DNA from: Cephalopachus bancanus
Taxonomy: Eukaryota > Chordata > Mammalia > Primates > Tarsiidae
Assembly: GCA_027257055.1 (NCBI GenBank)
Contig: JAPVLO010000003.1
Location: 6,637,501 to 6,701,500, forward strand
DNA length: 64,000 bases
Direction of reading: 5' to 3'
Part shown: positions 36,151 through 48,729 of the stretch, one piece after another
How positions within the stretch are numbered: the stretch's first letter is position 1
Layout of the letters: each line of letters begins with the position of its first letter
Notes under the pieces: generated by a model
The model's database searches: none
The model's input: the letters and a program-made list of their open reading frames with translations, nothing else
What the model was told of the DNA's origin: nothing
Program-made: the position numbers and the translations under genes

Positions 36151-37634
36151 GAAGACAGACAATGCAATGAGGTGCAGACTGTACTTGCTGGCTCGCCTCT
36201 GTAGACTATGTTTACCATTTCATTTTTAAAACCCCCTTTAAGGTAGCTATTCTGCCCTACCCAACTTGTGCTCCATGCAACAGATAGTTTGAAACCTAGT
36301 TGTCTACAATGTAGCTGAATGTCAAAAACTTTTCAACTACCTAGTCTGGTCATATGCAAAGCTTACCGGGAATCCTGGGACTTCATATGAAAATTTGAAA
36401 TATTCTTTTTATTGTGATTGTCAGTCTCAACTCTTTCATTCTGAGGGTTTCCCCTTCCTGTTGCACTGACTAGAATGAAGACTTTTTTATCATCTCTGAG
36501 CTTTCTCTGGTATTTTGTCCTGCAGGATCCACCTCCAGTCCTGTGGGAATTGAGTTTGTGACTTTGTCTCTTAACCACACTTTTTGTTTTTGGAGGATCC
36601 GTAGGGCTAGGATCCCAGAAATAACTAGTAAGGAAGAAGTGAGATGACACTCTCATGCAGGTAGAGAGAGAGGAACCATTTATCTTTTGATCATTAAATA
36701 GAGATGGGAAGAAAAGTCCAATTGGTGCCATTACTACCTCATATGAAACACTCCTTCTCTATTCTCTACCTAAAGAGAGTGAATTTATTTTTGTTTTTAG
36801 TTTGTTTGTTTTTTGGAATGAGTGAAGGGGACCTTTTCTGTTTGTGCCCATTTGTAGATCTGTTTTGGGGATGCTAGAGTCCCCAATCTAGGATATGTAG
36901 GAGTAAAAGGACAAAGAAATGATTTAAAAATTTTAGTATTTCATCCTGGGTCATAGGTCTAGATAAGCTTGAGCTTCTTGTCCAAGTCTAGTCTCCCACC
37001 TTTGATTTACCTTCCAGAGTCCTCTGATGATAGTGTTGTGTGTTTTTGACAGGAGATTTAGTTGCAGTTAATGGGACATACAGGATGAAGTGAGCTTAAT
37101 CTTTCCAGGTTAAGTCTAATAACTGACTATATTATGAAAGATAATTCAATGTCTAATAAAATTGCTTAAGCATGAGAAAATATATGACCTTTCACACTTT
37201 CTTTTATAAAGTTTCATAACCCAAGAACAAAGCTCAAAGATAATAAAATAAAAAACTAAAATATGAATGATGGATTTTAAAATTATTATACTGTTAAAAT
37301 GATAAGTTCTTGAATCATATTGCCCCTCTCTGAGAAGTCTCTTTTATTTCAGAAATGGGCCTGTCTTAGCATCTCTGGTTTGCTTATGATATTGGTTGGG
37401 AGCACAGCAACTGGGGTTGTTGGTCACTTATGCTCCAGGCAGTGGGAGTTCTGAGATGCTCATTTTCATGGCCACTGTTGTGTAAATGATATAGCAATAA
37501 CTAACAGTGAAACGATAATATAATTTTCACTAAAACAAAAAAAAATCAACAGATGTGCACACTACATTGTTTTAAACTATTTTTGTAGTCCTTTCAGTCA
37601 ATGCAATACATTTGAGAAAGCATAAAAAAATCTT
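36151..37634. other. unassigned DNA, possibly old LINE leader
   Basis: Moderately GC sequence without a recognised family. The 122-codon antisense frame at 36363-36731 has no recognisable domain. It could be the 5' part of the old L1 on its left, but I cannot show it. Confidence 0.4.
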
Positions 37635-37928
37635 AGCCGGGCTCGGTGGCTCAACCTGTAATCCCGCGCCTTTGGGAGGCTGAGGTAGTGGATTGCCTGA
37701 GCCCGCGGGTTCGAGACCCGCCTGGGCAGCGAGACCTCATCTCTACAATAAATCAAAAAATCACTCGGGCGTGGGTGGTAGCGCATGCCTGTAATTCCGG
37801 CTACTCGGAAGGCAGAGGCGGAAGGATCGCCGGAGCCCAGCAGGCGAGGCTGCGGTGGCCGGAAGCGGCCACTGCACTCCCGTCTGGACAATAGAGTGAG
37901 ACTCCAACTCAAAAAAAAAAAAAAAAAA
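37635..37928 (+). mobile_element. Alu, lineage-specific dimer (short left-arm form), young
   Basis: Starts GCCGGGCTCGGTGGCTCA. The T-arm-like motif GCGGGTTCGAGACCCGC is intact at 37705-37721. It has the short GGGCAGCGAGACC form, linker ACAATAAATC and right-arm stem GTGGCCG-GAAG-CGGCCAC. AAAAAAATCTTA on both sides (37624 and 37922) is the target-site duplication. Many CpGs are preserved. Confidence 0.97.
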
Positions 37929-38250
37929 TCTTAACAATAATTTCACAAATTTAAATATACACTACTTAACATAATATATCAAATTACACTTACTAAGAGT
38001 AGGAACCAAGTTACCTAATTTAGTTTTTGAAAGAAAGGGTTGATGTGCTTTTTCTATAAACAGGCAGAGAAAGGAAAGGGATTATGATGAATTATCTATT
38101 TGACTTTCCTTTAAAAAAAATTGTGGCATCTCCATGACCAACGCATGGAGTCAAACACATAAAAACATTATTTTGTATAACTCAAATACATTTCTGGAAA
38201 ACTGAGAAATCTTATTGTTTGCTTGAATTAGAACAAGAAACTGTAATTTG

Positions 38251-38452
38251 GGGTTAGGGTTAGAAAGTTTTACTCTCACACTAGTGATGAACATATGGGA
38301 GGTACTTACAAAATATAATTTATATATTTACTGGCTTGCAATCAATTATGTATATACAATAGACTGTTTTATTGCACAGCAAAGTAGGGGTTAATGTTAG
38401 GGTTAGGATTAGGGGTTGGAGTTAGGGTTAGGGTTAGGGGTTAGGGTTATGG
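38251..38452. repeat. interstitial telomere-like TTAGGG repeats
   Basis: GGGTTAGGGTTAG at 38251-38263, then after about 120 bp a cluster at 38386-38452 with TTAGGGTTAGG, AGTTAGGGTTAGGGTTAGGG and GGGTTAGGGTTATGGG. There are roughly ten perfect or near-perfect hexamers on the + strand, mixed with spaced GGGGTTA variants. Confidence 0.92.
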
Positions 38453-38559
38453 GCTTCTTAGTAATATGTATATATTCCTTTGGCTTTTTTCATTTTGTTC
38501 CTACGTGATTTCTTCCAAATAAAATATAATATAACACAATGCATTAAAAAAGAGAAAGG

Positions 38560-38940
38560 GCGTTGCCCCACAACCTCCCGCAGCCTGAGGTCGTCAGGGT
38601 GGTGGTCTTGGGTCGTTCCTCTGCTCCCAGCTTTCAGGACAGCTTACAGGGCGATGTTCCCGAAGTTCTGACCCTTGCATCCCCTCACTCTCAGCCCAGA
38701 GCTGAGCCAGTAGAGGATCTGGGTACGAGTTCCCTCTCCTGGGAGGAGCCAAGCCCTGGAGCAGAGGGAGTGGTTGGAGGGACTGCAAGTGGGTTCCTGA
38801 AACAGTTGGTTTGGGTTTCGGAATTTGGGAGGCCCGACTCTAGCTAAAGAAACTCCGCTCTTGGCCCGGGGAACATAAGGCCTGGCTTTCAAGGAGGCAT
38901 GCATTGGATAGAGGGTGGGAACGTAAAAAAACAAAAACAG
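38560..38940 (+). pseudogene. GC-rich retrocopy-like insert of unidentified origin
   Basis: An island of about 365 bp of GC-rich, CpG-containing, non-repetitive-looking sequence in AT-rich DNA, ending in an A-rich tail (38926-38940, AAAAAAACAAAAACAG). It is flanked by AAAAAAGAGAAAGG (38546-38559) and AAAAAACAGAGAAAGG (38941-38956), a probable target-site duplication. These are hallmarks of L1-mediated retroposition of an RNA. Frames on both strands (94 codons at 38563-38847; 96 codons at 38644-38934 minus) have no domain I recognise. The source could be a UTR, a noncoding RNA or a coding fragment. I do not recognise the gene. Confidence 0.6.
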
Positions 38941-38956
38941 AAAAAACAGAGAAAGG

Positions 38957-39862
<906 letters not shown>

Positions 39863-42518
39863 CTTTAAAATATATATATTTTCACAGCATGTAAGATTAA
39901 TATCATGATTAAGAGTAAATTAGTATAAAGTGACAATGAATTTTTCATGTTGTCTATGTTTAGCCAGTGTTCATGACATATGACATCTCTAATGGTACTG
40001 AATGTTTCCTACACATTCATATATTTTAATGTTGCTTCCTACTTTATTTGGAACAAGATTTTTTTAAACATTACTTGCCTATTTTCCTGTTATCTCATTC
40101 TCATGTGTTAATAACTAAAATTTTATAACCTTAATCTTGGATAGCATGGTTGTAAAAAGTCAAGCAGTATTTTTATGTGTATTGGGGGAACAATCCATTT
40201 AATTTTTCTTGCTCTAATGTGAATTCTGTTGGGCATGATCATGTCTTGTGAAGAAAGGTGAGGAAGAGTGATAGATAATAATTTAGAAAAAAATATAAGA
40301 AAATTACATTTTAAAAACGGAGTAGAGACAAATAGGGAAAAAGAAAATTGGAAATAATGTCTAGAATTATCTCTTTTGTGGTTAATATTAATTAAAATAA
40401 TTTTAATTGAAAACTGCACATTTAAATATCGCTTTAAGTACTTCAACTCTATCTGCGCAAATTCTATAATCAGGTAGCAAATCTCTTATAAAGAGATCCA
40501 AAGTTAATTGGTTAGAATTGTTTTTAGTTTATGATTTGCAATAGAACCATCTTAGATAAAGCAATAGTGTCTATGTCAACAACGGATGTCAACCTCTTGA
40601 AGTTAGGTATATGGTTCTTCAAAGATACTTAGTAATTTTGTTTGAGATTTTTCTGAGACTAAATTCAGAGTTGTATATTATGTTCACTATATTGTTATAT
40701 GAAGTTAATTAGGACTAATATTAACATACTGAAATCAACTTGAAAAGTTTGCTTAAAAAGTGATATGTTTTCTTCTTTATTTAATTACCTTTGGAGTTCA
40801 TCTGTGGATAATAAATTTAGACAATGAGTAAATAGTTATAATTTGGTTCAATAGCATATCTAATTGGAAATAGTCATCAATTAACAGAACAGAAGTTTAA
40901 ACCCAGAATTCTCACATTAAAATTTATTTTATCTACCCAATAAATTTTTCTCTAATGCAATTTTTTCTCTAATACCAATTCAAACTATGAATACAAAATC
41001 TATTTATTTTAGCTATAACAGTGATTTTGTGCATAGCTCATGAATACCTTTAAAGGAGGGTAAATTTGGGTAATTTATAGCAACAATATAAGATGCAGGT
41101 GTCTTACATAATCTAAAATATTGTTATACAAATTTAGGAAGTTAAAAAAGAATATTAAAGTGCAAACATGCATATATTGGAGCATTCATTCTCAATCTCT
41201 TTTAGACAGAACAAACTTGATGCTGTGTGAAAGGTTATATTTTTGTTCTTTTTGGTTCCCAGTAGATATTAAATCCATGTTTTTCCAGGCAGCCACCAAA
41301 AAAGTATAAAGGGAAATAAAATATTAAATGAAAACACTCCTCAGCATAACCGGAAGTCAGAAAAAACCAAAACTTTAATCAATTTATTTATAGATAATGG
41401 AAGTACACAATTGAAATCAGCTGGGAAAATTTGAAATACAGGCTTTTAAAAAGCACTAGTAAAATATCCTAGTGGTCTCAGAAAACAGATGAAATTTCAC
41501 TAATAAATGGAAGGTTTTTCCATGATTGGGGAATTACAGAGAACAGATCTGAACCTGATGTAACAGACTACTGGCTACTGAGCATTAGAAACCAGGCCCA
41601 AAAATGTATAATACTAGAGCTGGAAGGTTTTTTGTTTGTTTCTTTGTTTGTTTTTATTTTTTAAGTAACCAATTCTGGATTAGGGAAAGCAATCTGAAAA
41701 AGAAAACTTTCTTTTGAGGCTTGAAGATGAAATAATATCTAAAGTGACAAAAGACATAACAATTCTCTTCAAATTAAAGTAAAATGAAAGAAATACTTTA
41801 CTATAAAATACAAGATGGTTCCCTTTAGCTTAAAAACTTAGTATGTGTTCCCAAATTCTCACCTACCATCAACATAAACATGTTATTGCCAATCAAGGAA
41901 CATCAAATATATTTTAAATAAGAGTGATAATTAAAATCTTTCAATTGATGAAAACACTCTCGTAAAGCAACATTGAAGCAGAAAAAAACTATATGAAAAA
42001 AATTTACAAAATAAAAGTTCATGCAAATTATTTATAGAAAGGAAAATATATTTCATTTTAGAATTCAGAAATAATTAAATAATAATCCAGATAATGAGAT
42101 ATGAGGGTTGGCCAAATATCAAATTCAATAAGAAGAGAAACATTTTTTTCTCAGAGATATAATATAAATGACAAAATAAAAAAGAAATAATATATTTTAA
42201 TTAATGTAAAATAAATAGCTAAATAGCTTGAGGACTGAAATAAAACAAATCCAGAGTAATAAAGAGGAAATAAATAAAAGAATATCACTAAGAAATTGAT
42301 AGATGGGGAAGACCAACAAAAACAAATCAAAATATCAACAAATAATTGTAGAAGGAAAAGATTAAAACAATGAAAAAGAAGTACTATTTGTAATCATAAT
42401 CCAAAAAGTTTTACCGAAATAAAAATAAAAACTAAATCTGAATAATAAAAAAATCCTAAAAGGTACCTCAGAAAATGGACTCAAACTAATTTTGAACATA
42501 GTCTAGCTAAGCACAAGG
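39863..42518. other. unassigned AT/A-rich DNA
   Basis: Includes A-rich stretches at 41650-42480 that could be decayed sense LINE ORF1 text (GAGGACTGAAATAAAACAAATC), but no alignment-worthy landmark is visible. No gene recognised. Confidence 0.4.
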
Positions 42519-43068
42519 GAAGACCTCCCAAAAATGGAATTTATTTATGAAAATTGTGTATTTGTTTGTACATGTTTAAACTTCAGTCACCTTCAACATT
42601 CTCTTTGTTAAATGCAATAAATTCATTGAGACCCTTTTTCCACTGCTCAAAACAATTTTCGAACCTTTTAGTAACCTTTTAGTGCTTTTGCCATATTTTG
42701 TTTCATCTCTTCCACGTCAGCAGAACGTTTCCCTGTGAGGGCTTTTTTTATCCAGGTAAACAAAAAAAAGTCATTTGGGATGAGATAGAGTGAACAGGTA
42801 GGGTGGGGCACAGGGGTCATCCCATTTTGGTCAAAAACTGCTGAACACTCAGTGTAGTGTGGGCAGGTGCACTTGTAAATCACCCATCATGAAATTGGCA
42901 AACGTGCTGAAAGAATCTCCAAAAAAAAATTTACTGAAGATGAACGCAGCCTTTCACAACAACACTGATGCTGATGGGATCCAGAACACCAACCTAGAGG
43001 AGGAAGCCTGTACTTACAAGGGGTCCATCCTCCAAAAAATAATTCTGCTTTTATGGGATTTCTCCTCA
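42519..43068 (-). mobile_element. Mariner-type deleted element, copy 2 (most complete)
   Basis: About 550 bp. The 5' end (right) reads, on the minus strand, AAGCAGAATTATTTTTTGG; the 3' end (left) shows CTCCCAAAAATGGAATTTA in the + direction, giving imperfect terminal inverted repeats of about 20-25 bp. The 5' leader and an N-terminally deleted transposase frame lie between. Copies 1 and 3 share the same layout, so the deletion is ancestral. A full mariner is about 1.3 kb. Confidence 0.85.
42583..42930 (-). pseudogene. mariner transposase C-terminal remnant
   Basis: The open piece 42668-42883 contains GMTPVPHPTCSLYLIPNDFF followed by LF, which corresponds to the third catalytic aspartate region of mariner D,D34D transposases (HPPYSPDLAP-D pattern); the Asp of PND is kept. 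KKALTGKRSADVEEMKQ follows, and after a frameshift an FEQW-like stretch and a terminal NxExVEGD-like end near 42585. The DNA-binding domain and the first two catalytic Asp residues are absent, so no active enzyme can be made. Confidence 0.82.
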
Positions 43069-43328
43069 TATATATATGTGAAATTTTTATATATATATAA
43101 AATTTGTATTCTTCATTATATATGATAAATATGTATTATATGTATACATATTATATGTCACATCAATAAAATGAAATTAGGAGATAAAGAAAATGACAAA
43201 TAATCTGAGCCTCTAGGCAAAAGTACAGCTATGTACAAAAAAATTTTTAAAAAAAATACAGATTGACATAAGAATTCTTGACAGGAAGAAACATTTTCAG
43301 GAAACCCAAAACTATAAATATAAACTAT

Positions 43329-43404
43329 TATTTTATTTTATTAAGTTAATGCCATTTTGTGTAATTGTTAATACAAAAATGGCATTAATTCAATAAAATA
43401 AAAC
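43329..43404. repeat. near-perfect inverted repeat (hairpin), about 76 bp
   Basis: The left arm TTTATTAAGTTAATGCCATT and right arm AATGGCATTAATTCAATAAA are reverse complements apart from one or two positions, extending outward through TTTTATT/AATAAAA. The central loop is about 16 nt (GTGTAATTGTTAATAC). It could be a fold-back MITE remnant; no known MITE ends are visible. Confidence 0.88.
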
Positions 43405-43528
43405 TTTGTGCTAGTTTGTATAAATTTTTTTTCCTGGGAGATTCATGATAAAATGTTTACTTAATTACAAATGATGTTTAAAGATTTCTTTAACTTTCTT
43501 TAGTTGTTCAAGAAAATGTCATCTATGC

Positions 43529-43597
<69 letters not shown>
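43529..43597. repeat. (TG)n microsatellite
   Basis: About 34 TG units with one C interruption. Confidence 0.98.
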
Positions 43598-43598
<1 letters not shown>

Positions 43599-43599
43599 A

Positions 43600-46500
43600 A
43601 GAGACAGAGCACCAAGGAATATGTATTAAAATACTAACAATTTAATCATAGGCTGAAAGTTATGTAGATATTCATTGTACTATTCTTTCGAGTTTCATGT
43701 TGTTTTAAAATTTTTCCTATAAATTGGAAAAGAAACTCCAAATATTCTCTTCAAAATCACTAAAAAGACTGTATAAGTGGTAGCAGTGTTCTGATATTTT
43801 CCACTTTTGGAAATATGCACCAGATAATTTTTTATGCAAAATACATTATCATTAAAAATGAGTGTTGTTCTCCATATTTATGTTTATGCACATAAATATA
43901 TAAATTTAAATAAATAATACTATATTTCTAGCATTCACTTTTAAATAATCTCAAATTAAAATTTTATTTATATAAAAACATTAATAAAATTTTCATTTTT
44001 TTCCTACTCTGATTTATTGCACATACCCAGGACATCAGCAAATTTTACTCTAAAGATCCTACTCAAAAGGTAGCTATCTAAAACTAAACCAGTCCTGTAT
44101 CATATCCTTGGAACATTTGGTAGAAACAAAATTCTATGTACTATATCTCTGAAAAACTTGAGTGGGCAAACTCTTAGAAGATCTCAAACAGGAATTATTT
44201 TAGTTATTTTAATCCGGGTCAGATTAATTCCAACTGACTCATCTTTAAACCTCATATGCAGTAAATACTACTAACCAATCTCAATTATATGACTTTGCAT
44301 TTGTTATAGTACCCTATGCTTCCAACTCATATGTATCAAGTATAACATTGTTCTACCTCCTATAAGTTGTTTTTCTTTTTTTAAGTTAGAAAATAAAAAT
44401 CACTCCACCACAACCCCATTCTCACATGCTAATTCTTTCTATCAATTAGGGTAATTAAAACTCTCAGTAATTTGGCAAAATTCACAATGAATGGAAGGCA
44501 GGCGTGTGTTATGTATTAGGATAGGAATTCAGCAGTGCCAGTGGCAAGGAATAGAGGATCAGAGTGAATCCTCTGGGAATTGTAGTTTTGATACCCAATT
44601 TGAAGAAAATGCTTTAAATATTTTAATTTGGATTGGATTATAAGGATAGATAAATGACTTAAATATATGGCCTGTAAAATGGATCTATATCATAAGAAAA
44701 GACATATAAATATGCATAGTCTTAGATATACACAGCATGAACAACAGAAACAGTAAAAACAATGTCAGTAAAAAATTCTTACTACTAACCGCATAATGTA
44801 ATTGTCGATGTGCCTTCTTTCTGTTTTACATAAGTAACAGAAAGATTCAGTAAAGATACCAATATAAGGTAAGATTAAGCAAGAGTAACTGAACACATAA
44901 GTAGACATAACACAAGTGAAGCTCTTACATTTCCCCAAACTCTCCTTTCATTTCTTCCACTTTTTCTGAGTTTCATATAGTTTTTTGTGTCATAATGATT
45001 ATCTTCATAATGGTCAATGAGGTCTTTAAAACATTGTTTTCTTCTTTATCAATTTTAGACAGGTTTTATTAATTCATCTTCAGGAAAAATAAAATTTCTA
45101 GATCTTCACTTAAGCCCACAACTAATAAATCTCCAGCTTTATTTTTTGTATTATTGTTTGAGTTTCTACAATGTTTACCACTGTTCTCTAAATATTATAT
45201 CAAATATCTAGAACTCAATTCACTTGTATTACGCAGTTTCTCTTGAGAGTCAGATACAAGAGAGAAAATTGCAGTATTTGCATAACTCCAAGTACTTTAT
45301 ACCACTTCAACTGTCACACCAATTCTTACTTCCTAACTTTTGTGAGATAATATTATTTCCTTATTTTCACAAGTTTGTAGCATATTCAATGTTACATACA
45401 GAAATTCCCATACATTTCTTATTCCTTTGGTTTTACATGTGTAGTGATCTGGTCATAACCAGTTATTCTACTTTCATATATTTTACTTTCTCAGACTTGT
45501 TTTACCATTTGTTTTTAATTTTCTGAATTTCTTGAGTTTGTGTCATTTACTAAAATGGCTAATATATTGAGTTTCCTGTAAGAGTCCAAGTTTGAGGTTT
45601 CCATAAGTATTTATGTGAATTTTCCCTTTGTGCATAAATCAGAACTCTGTTGAGAATCAATTGGTTTATACCACTACTCCCTTTTCTAGTCCACAAATAT
45701 TACTTATACTTTACCTTCTTCTGGGTACTGCACATTGCCACAGAAATAACTAAATTCACTTTTGTAGATGACAGAAATATTTAGGTCAGGGTGTTCGCAG
45801 GTTGTTTATTATTCTTGAAGACTTATATCTTCATTAAAATGTGTGAAATTGTTCTATAACCGTTTGGCCTGGTATATGATGTTCCTTGGACCTCAGCTTA
45901 TTCTTTATTTTTAAAAACAAGTTCTTCTTTATTATTTTTAATGTTTTCTCTCTTACATTTTTTATTATTTGGAAACATTTATTATGCATTTGCTAGATTA
46001 TCTTGTATTCCTTTTCTACCATATGACTCCATTCTATTTCTAGGTTCCTTTTTATTTGTATTGCTTATTTTTCTTTCACAGGCCCAACTTTGTTTAAAAA
46101 TGTTGTTAGCAATATTTATCCTTGAATTTGTAATCTTTTTATATAATTTTCCTTTTTCAAATTTCTTTATTTTTTCCCCATTTCTTTTATGAAGTCCTGA
46201 TGATTGTATTCTTACTTCTTTGACTTTATTTGAATTTTCACTTGAACTTATTCTAAAAATGCCATATTTTATAAATTGGTGTTAGTATGCAGAGAGATAG
46301 TTGCTGCAGATTTTATTTTGCTGCGATTGTTTAACTGATAAGTGTTCTCATGACTATTTATGCTGTTTCATTCCAAGTCTTATTTTTGTAGCATATATAC
46401 ATAGATCTCACACTTGTATTTATTTTCAAATGGCAATACATCTGTCTGAGGCAGTAATTTACAGAAGTATTGTCTGGGTTTTAGAGAATGTTAATATAGA

Positions 46501-46620
46501 GCTGTGTAGACTTTAATTCAAGTAAGTTTCTTCCAAATATTTACTTTTCAAATCTCTTTTGCTTTATTTTCTGGGAATATTGTTTTGTTCATTGAACATG
46601 TATACTCCTTTTAAAAAAAT
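43600..46620. other. unassigned AT-rich DNA, possible old antisense LINE
   Basis: T-rich text at 45880-46560 has the base composition of an antisense LINE but no landmark I can anchor. ORFs of 83-100 codons here are F/L/I-rich chance frames. Confidence 0.4.
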
Positions 46621-46914
46621 GGTCCAGGACCAGTGGTTCAGTCTGTAATCCCAGCACTTTGGGAGGTCAAAGAGAGTAGACTGCCTGAGCCCATGGGTTC
46701 GAGACCAGCTCCAGCAACTTGGCAAGACTTCGTCTCTACAATAAACATAAAATTATCCAGGTATAGTAGCGCATGCCTGTAGTTCTGACTACTTTGAGGG
46801 CTGAGCTGAAAGGATCACTGGAGCACAGCAGGTCGACACTGGGGTGGACATGAGTGTGCCACTGCACTCCAGCCTGAGTGGCAGAGTGAGAATCCAACTC
46901 AAAAAAAAAAAAAA
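46621..46914 (+). mobile_element. Alu, lineage-specific dimer, older and diverged
   Basis: CCAGTGGTTCAGTCTGTAAT, TTTGGGAGG, CCATGGGTTCGAGACCAGCT, the long CAACTTGGCAAGAC form, linker CTACAATAAACATAAAA, and a right arm with GGGTGGACATGAGTGTGCC (no stem). It ends in AACTC plus poly-A. It has the diagnostic linker and CCATGGGTT change but neither the CCCGC nor hairpin changes, making it an intermediate. Confidence 0.93.
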
Positions 46915-47885
46915 GACTGTATTTATTGAGAAGGTCTGTATATTTCTCTTCAACTAACTCTGGTCAGCTCCAGTCAAGAAGACTGCACACAAAATAACTT
47001 CTTTACACTACTTGTCTTGAAACCTACTTCCAGCAATGGCCGGAGATGGTTAGGCTTCCACTTCAGACTCTCATTGTGAAATACCTGGTTACTCTAAGTT
47101 GCTCAGAGCTTTGCCTTCTAGATTTTCAAACAAAGACTACATGACTATATTTCTCAAAATGTATAAAATCCAAGATGTTTCAAACATATGACCACACAGT
47201 TCAGCACTTATTCTATCTCCAGGTTTTGAACTGATTCTCCACACATTTGGAAGACTTGAGGGCTGGATTATCGAATACGTTCTTCTGTGGGCAAAATAAA
47301 GAGATCAGTAATCTTCACTTCACTCATCTACCTGTTACATTTCTTTTGAAAGTTCTTTGTCATTTTAAGCGCATTACTGGAACCCTTATCTATATTACAG
47401 CAAAAAAAAAAAAAGAAATTTTTCTTATTTTTTCAGTTTATCAGTTTCTGCATCTCACATTCTATGTGGAGACTTATTTCTTCACTATCAAAATTTTGAA
47501 AGCACATATTCATATGACATAGACGACCAAACTGCTTTCCTCATGAACAACTTCAATACTTGCATGATATGTATTTAGAAAATATGTGCTAGACTAAGTT
47601 TTTATGGAATACAGTAGATTTTCACTGCCTACTTTAATATCCCCACTATCTCAGGTAACCAACTCATAGAAAATTAAGAATATTTAAGTGGAGAAGATAT
47701 AAATTTTAGTTCAAATACGGGGAATTACATACATTCTATAACATGTTTCAACATTATATTTTCACAAGATTGAGAGATGAAAACATCATCCCCATATTCT
47801 ATAAATACATTTTCTCCTACATGCTATATAGAAAATATAGTCATTGAACTATGAAATGGATTCTTTACTAGATGGCTTTGCTTTT
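46915..47885. other. unassigned DNA
   Basis: No repeat or gene recognised. Confidence 0.45.
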
Positions 47886-48216
47886 GCTATTATAGCACAA
47901 ATATCATAGATTGAGTGATTAATAAACAACAGAAATTTATTTCTTACAGTTCTGGAGGCTGGAAAATCCAAGATCAAAGTGATGCAGATTAGTTGTCTGA
48001 ACTCTTCTGGTTTCATGGATGGCTTGTCTTGACATGGTGGGGAGGGGAAATAAGAGCCAGTCTTGTCAACTCTTTCATAAGGAGACTAATCCCATTATGA
48101 GAGCAAAGTCCTTATGATTGAATCAGCTTCAAAAGCCTCACTTCCTAATGTCATCACCTTGAGGGTTAAGATGTCAGGATATGAATTTTGGAGGGGCATC
48201 AGTTTATAGCACTAGA
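47886..48216 (-). mobile_element. MaLR LTR (MLT1/MST-like), antisense
   Basis: Antisense blocks in order: AACAACAGAAATTTATTTCT, ACAGTTCTGGAGGCTGGAAA, CATAAGGAGACTAATCCCAT and TGAATTTTGGAGGGGCATCA, the reverse complement of a MaLR LTR from 3' to 5' end. No internal region is attached. Confidence 0.85.
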
Positions 48217-48395
48217 GAAATAGGTAGTGTTGTATAAATGGTAGAATGCACTAAATGGGCTTTGAAATGATCATGAAGTTTTAGGTTGTGAATCCTTTCA
48301 AAGTGAATGTGCCAGACTTAAGGTGATATATGAGCAAGGGGGAAAGTCATGTACATATCTGGGAGACATCATATACATATATAACGTGTGTATAT

Positions 48396-48488
48396 ATAGA
48401 CAGATAAATGATAGATAGATGATAGGTAGATAGATGATAGGTAGATAGATAGATAGATAAATAGATAGGTATGATATAGATATATATA
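48396..48488. repeat. (GATA)n-type microsatellite
   Basis: Interrupted GATA/GATG/GGTA units running up to the left end of the Tigger element. Reading frames over it are low-complexity Ile/Tyr/Leu/Ser peptides. Confidence 0.96.
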
Positions 48489-48729
48489 CCAGGCACACTT
48501 TGGCACCTTACAGATACTGTGGGTTTGGTTCTAAACACAGACAATAAAGTGAATATTGTAATACACTAAGTCACACAATACTTTTGGTCTTCTAGTCAAT
48601 ATACAAGTTATGTGTACACTCTACTGTAGTCTATTAGGTGTTCAATAGCATTGTCTTAAAATGTACATACATTAATTTAAAAATATACTTTACTGCCAAA
48701 AAAATTCTCACAATTATCTGAGCCTTTAA

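Noticed and set aside
37701..37730. Possible tRNA gene at the GGTTCGAGACC box
   Set aside because: Only a T-arm-like stem is present inside an Alu left arm; no acceptor stem, D-arm or anticodon arm is formed.
38386..38452. Functional telomere
   Set aside because: Only about ten interrupted hexamers inside chromosomal sequence; at most an interstitial remnant.
43529..43597. CRISPR-like or regulatory repeat array
   Set aside because: Simple TG microsatellite; no spacers.
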